From: JAUIAS01 sp030425395
GTDB taxonomy: Bacteria; Pseudomonadota; Alphaproteobacteria; Rhodobacterales; Rhodobacteraceae
Direction of reading: 5' to 3'
Assembly: GCA_043553855.1 (NCBI GenBank)
Contig: CP121336.1
Span: forward strand, 3,720,001 to 3,784,000
DNA length: 64,000 nt
The translations under genes were made by a program, and so were the position numbers. The notes below the pieces were generated by a model. The model worked only from the letters and a program-made list of their open reading frames with translations. It did not search any database and was not told the origin of the DNA. Below, one piece after another: positions 62,445 to 64,000 of the stretch; the stretch's first letter is position 1, and each line of letters begins with the position of its first letter.

Positions 62445-63989
62445 ATGGTCGAGGCAGTTTCCAAGCGCCGGGCGCGCGGTGGCGGTGGTGCCGCGCGGCG
62501 CGCAGAGCGGACATCGGTGCGCATCGAGACGGCGAAATACATTGAACGCAACATTCCGAATTTCGAAATTCTGAGCGAAGAAGCGCTCGAGATCATCGAA
62601 GCCAACGCAGAAACCGTTCTGGCCGAAATCGGTGTGAATTTCGTCAACAACCCCGCCGCCCTTGACCGCTGGCGCGAGGCCGGGGCCGAGGTGGAAGGCG
62701 AACGCGTTCGCATCCCGCGCGGCCTTGCCCGCAAGCTGTGCGAAACCGCACCTTCCTCCTATACCCAACACGCCCGCAACCCCGACCGCAACGTCGTCAT
62801 CGGCGGGCGCAATCTGGTGCTGGCACCGGTCTATGGTCCGCCATTCGTCCGCGATGCCGCCGGTGGGCGGCGTTATGCGACGATGGAGGATTTCCGCAAA
62901 TTCGTGAAACTTGGCTATATGTCCAAGTGGCTGCACCATTCCGGTGGTACTGTTTGCGAACCCACCGATGTGCCGGTGAACAAACGCCATCTGGACATGC
63001 TGCACGCACACATGACCCTGTCGGACAAGCCGTTCATGGGCTCGGTCACCGAACCCAGCCGCGCGCAGGACAGCGTCGAGATGTGTGAAATCCTGTTCGG
63101 CAAAGAGTTCGTTCAGGACAACACGGTGATGACGTCGCTGATCAACATCAACTCGCCAATGACCTTCGACGATGTGATGATGGGCGCGCTCGAGGTCTAT
63201 GCCAAGAACAATCAGGCCTGCATCATCTCGCCCTTTATCGTCGGCGGCGCGATGGCGCCGGTGTCCGTGGCGGGCACGCTGGTTCAGGTTCTGGCCGAGG
63301 TGCTGGCCGGTATCGCGTATAGTCAGTTGATCCGTCCCGGTGCCCCGGTGATCTTTGGCGCTTTCGTGACGTCCATCGACATGAATTCCGGCGCGCCAAC
63401 CTTTGGCACGCCAGAGGCCAGCCAGGTCACCTATGGCGCGGGCCAGTTGGCGCGGCGTCTGGGTCTGCCGTTCCGGTCCGCGGGGTCGTTCACCGGCTCA
63501 AAACTGCCCGATGCCCAGGCCGCCTATGAAACCGCCAACAGCCTCAATCTTGGCCTGCTGTCCGGGGTCAACTTCATGCTGCACGCCTGTGGCTGGCTTG
63601 AAGGCGGGTTGGTCAGTTCGTTTGAGAAATTCGTTCTGGATGCAGATCAGCTTGGCGTGCTGCACAAACTGGCGCAGGGCGTGACCGTGGACGACGATAC
63701 CCTTGCCATGGATGCCATCCGCGAAGTGGGGCCGGGCGGGCACTACCTTGGTTGCGCCCACACTCAGGCAAATTTCAAGACGGCGTTCTGGCGGTCCGAC
63801 GTTCTGGATTACAAGCCGTTCGAAACATGGGAAGACGATGGCGCGCGCGACAGTCAGGCGCTGGCGACCAAACGGGTGGAAACCCTGCTGGCGCAATATC
63901 AGCAGCCTGCCATGGACCCCGCCATTGCCGAGGCGCTGACCGCCTTTGTCGCGCAAAAGAAGGACTCCATGCCCGACGCCATGATGTAA
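62445..63989 (+). CDS. MttB-family corrinoid methyltransferase homologue without pyrrolysine
   Basis: A 514-residue protein of the trimethylamine methyltransferase superfamily (COG5598). It shows ETAKYIERNIPNFEILSEE near the N terminus, RIPRGLARKLCETAPSSYTQHARNP, the active-site region YATMEDFRKFVKLG and the barrel end GGHYLGCAHTQANFKTAFWRSD. The frame has no in-frame amber codon, so it is of the non-pyrrolysine type, whose characterised members demethylate quaternary amines such as glycine betaine or proline betaine with a corrinoid protein. AAGGA lies 8 bases before ATG 62445. No corrinoid protein gene is in this window. The N-terminal Gly/Arg-rich stretch (residues 7-25) is unusual. Confidence 0.9.
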   Translation: MVEAVSKRRARGGGGAARRAERTSVRIETAKYIERNIPNFEILSEEALEIIEANAETVLAEIGVNFVNNPAALDRWREAGAEVEGERVRIPRGLARKLCETAPSSYTQHARNPDRNVVIGGRNLVLAPVYGPPFVRDAAGGRRYATMEDFRKFVKLGYMSKWLHHSGGTVCEPTDVPVNKRHLDMLHAHMTLSDKPFMGSVTEPSRAQDSVEMCEILFGKEFVQDNTVMTSLININSPMTFDDVMMGALEVYAKNNQACIISPFIVGGAMAPVSVAGTLVQVLAEVLAGIAYSQLIRPGAPVIFGAFVTSIDMNSGAPTFGTPEASQVTYGAGQLARRLGLPFRSAGSFTGSKLPDAQAAYETANSLNLGLLSGVNFMLHACGWLEGGLVSSFEKFVLDADQLGVLHKLAQGVTVDDDTLAMDAIREVGPGGHYLGCAHTQANFKTAFWRSDVLDYKPFETWEDDGARDSQALATKRVETLLAQYQQPAMDPAIAEALTAFVAQKKDSMPDAMM

Positions 63990-64000
63990 CCGGCGTCAGC

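Noticed and set aside
62445..63989. Pyrrolysine-containing MttB
   Set aside because: No in-frame amber codon is present; the frame is closed only by TAA at the end.

Overview
The window looks like a chromosomal segment of an alphaproteobacterium of the Rhodobacterales (Roseobacter-type). Base composition is GC-rich, genes are tightly packed with many ATGA overlaps, and the catabolic and transport content is typical: sulfonate/NMT1-type and dipeptide-type ABC importers, GntR, LysR and GlxA-like regulators, a non-pyrrolysine MttB-family protein and class I PPK2. Assignment to order is inference; no rRNA or tRNA was seen.

1-18 kb. After a truncated GNAT gene, yaeQ and a small basic ORF comes a catabolic island. 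A leftward operon (aldehyde dehydrogenase, SDR, SMP-30 lactonase, enolase-superfamily protein, quinone oxidoreductase-like MDR) and a rightward set (D-2-hydroxyacid dehydrogenase, SDR, a two-permease/ATPase/binding-protein importer, a YihU-like 3-hydroxyacid dehydrogenase, a split UxaA/SuyAB-type lyase, a tartrate/isopropylmalate-type dehydrogenase, a metallo-beta-lactamase-fold hydrolase) end against a convergent GntR/FCD regulator. Related inverted repeats lie on the promoters of the leftward operon, the importer and the regulator, so this reads as one regulon. Its parts resemble a sulfo-Entner-Doudoroff route feeding sulfolactate breakdown, but no aldolase is present, so an aldonate/hydroxyacid pathway is the alternative.

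18-26.6 kb. An Lrp-type regulator is divergent from an AceE/transketolase-like gene interrupted by two in-frame stops. Then come a metallophosphoesterase, the phosphatidylethanolamine pair psd-pssA, a zinc alcohol dehydrogenase and an unassigned polytopic membrane protein.

26.6-43.5 kb. A leftward operon encodes a dipeptide-type ABC importer, a flavin reductase-like protein and two amidohydrolases. A LysR regulator is divergent from an operon of amidohydrolase, CobW-type GTPase and AGAT-like amidinotransferase. This may be a pathway for an amidine, guanidine or cyclic amide compound. A 2OG-Fe(II) oxygenase, a GlxA-type regulator and an unrecognised very basic 218-residue protein follow.

43.5-53.7 kb. 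Mostly housekeeping: a TPP enzyme, a lipoprotein, a PaiB-like protein, FkbM methyltransferase, TetR, PPK2, an alpha/beta hydrolase, MetA (with the residue that marks acetyl-CoA use), a P-loop ATPase and two EamA transporters.

53.7-60.6 kb is a decay zone. An IS21-family element sits between two different truncated genes (DUF1003 and an RND-type adaptor), followed by dnaJ-cbpM, an internally deleted P-type metal ATPase and a DUF2892 protein. The window ends with guaA and a divergent MttB-family methyltransferase gene.
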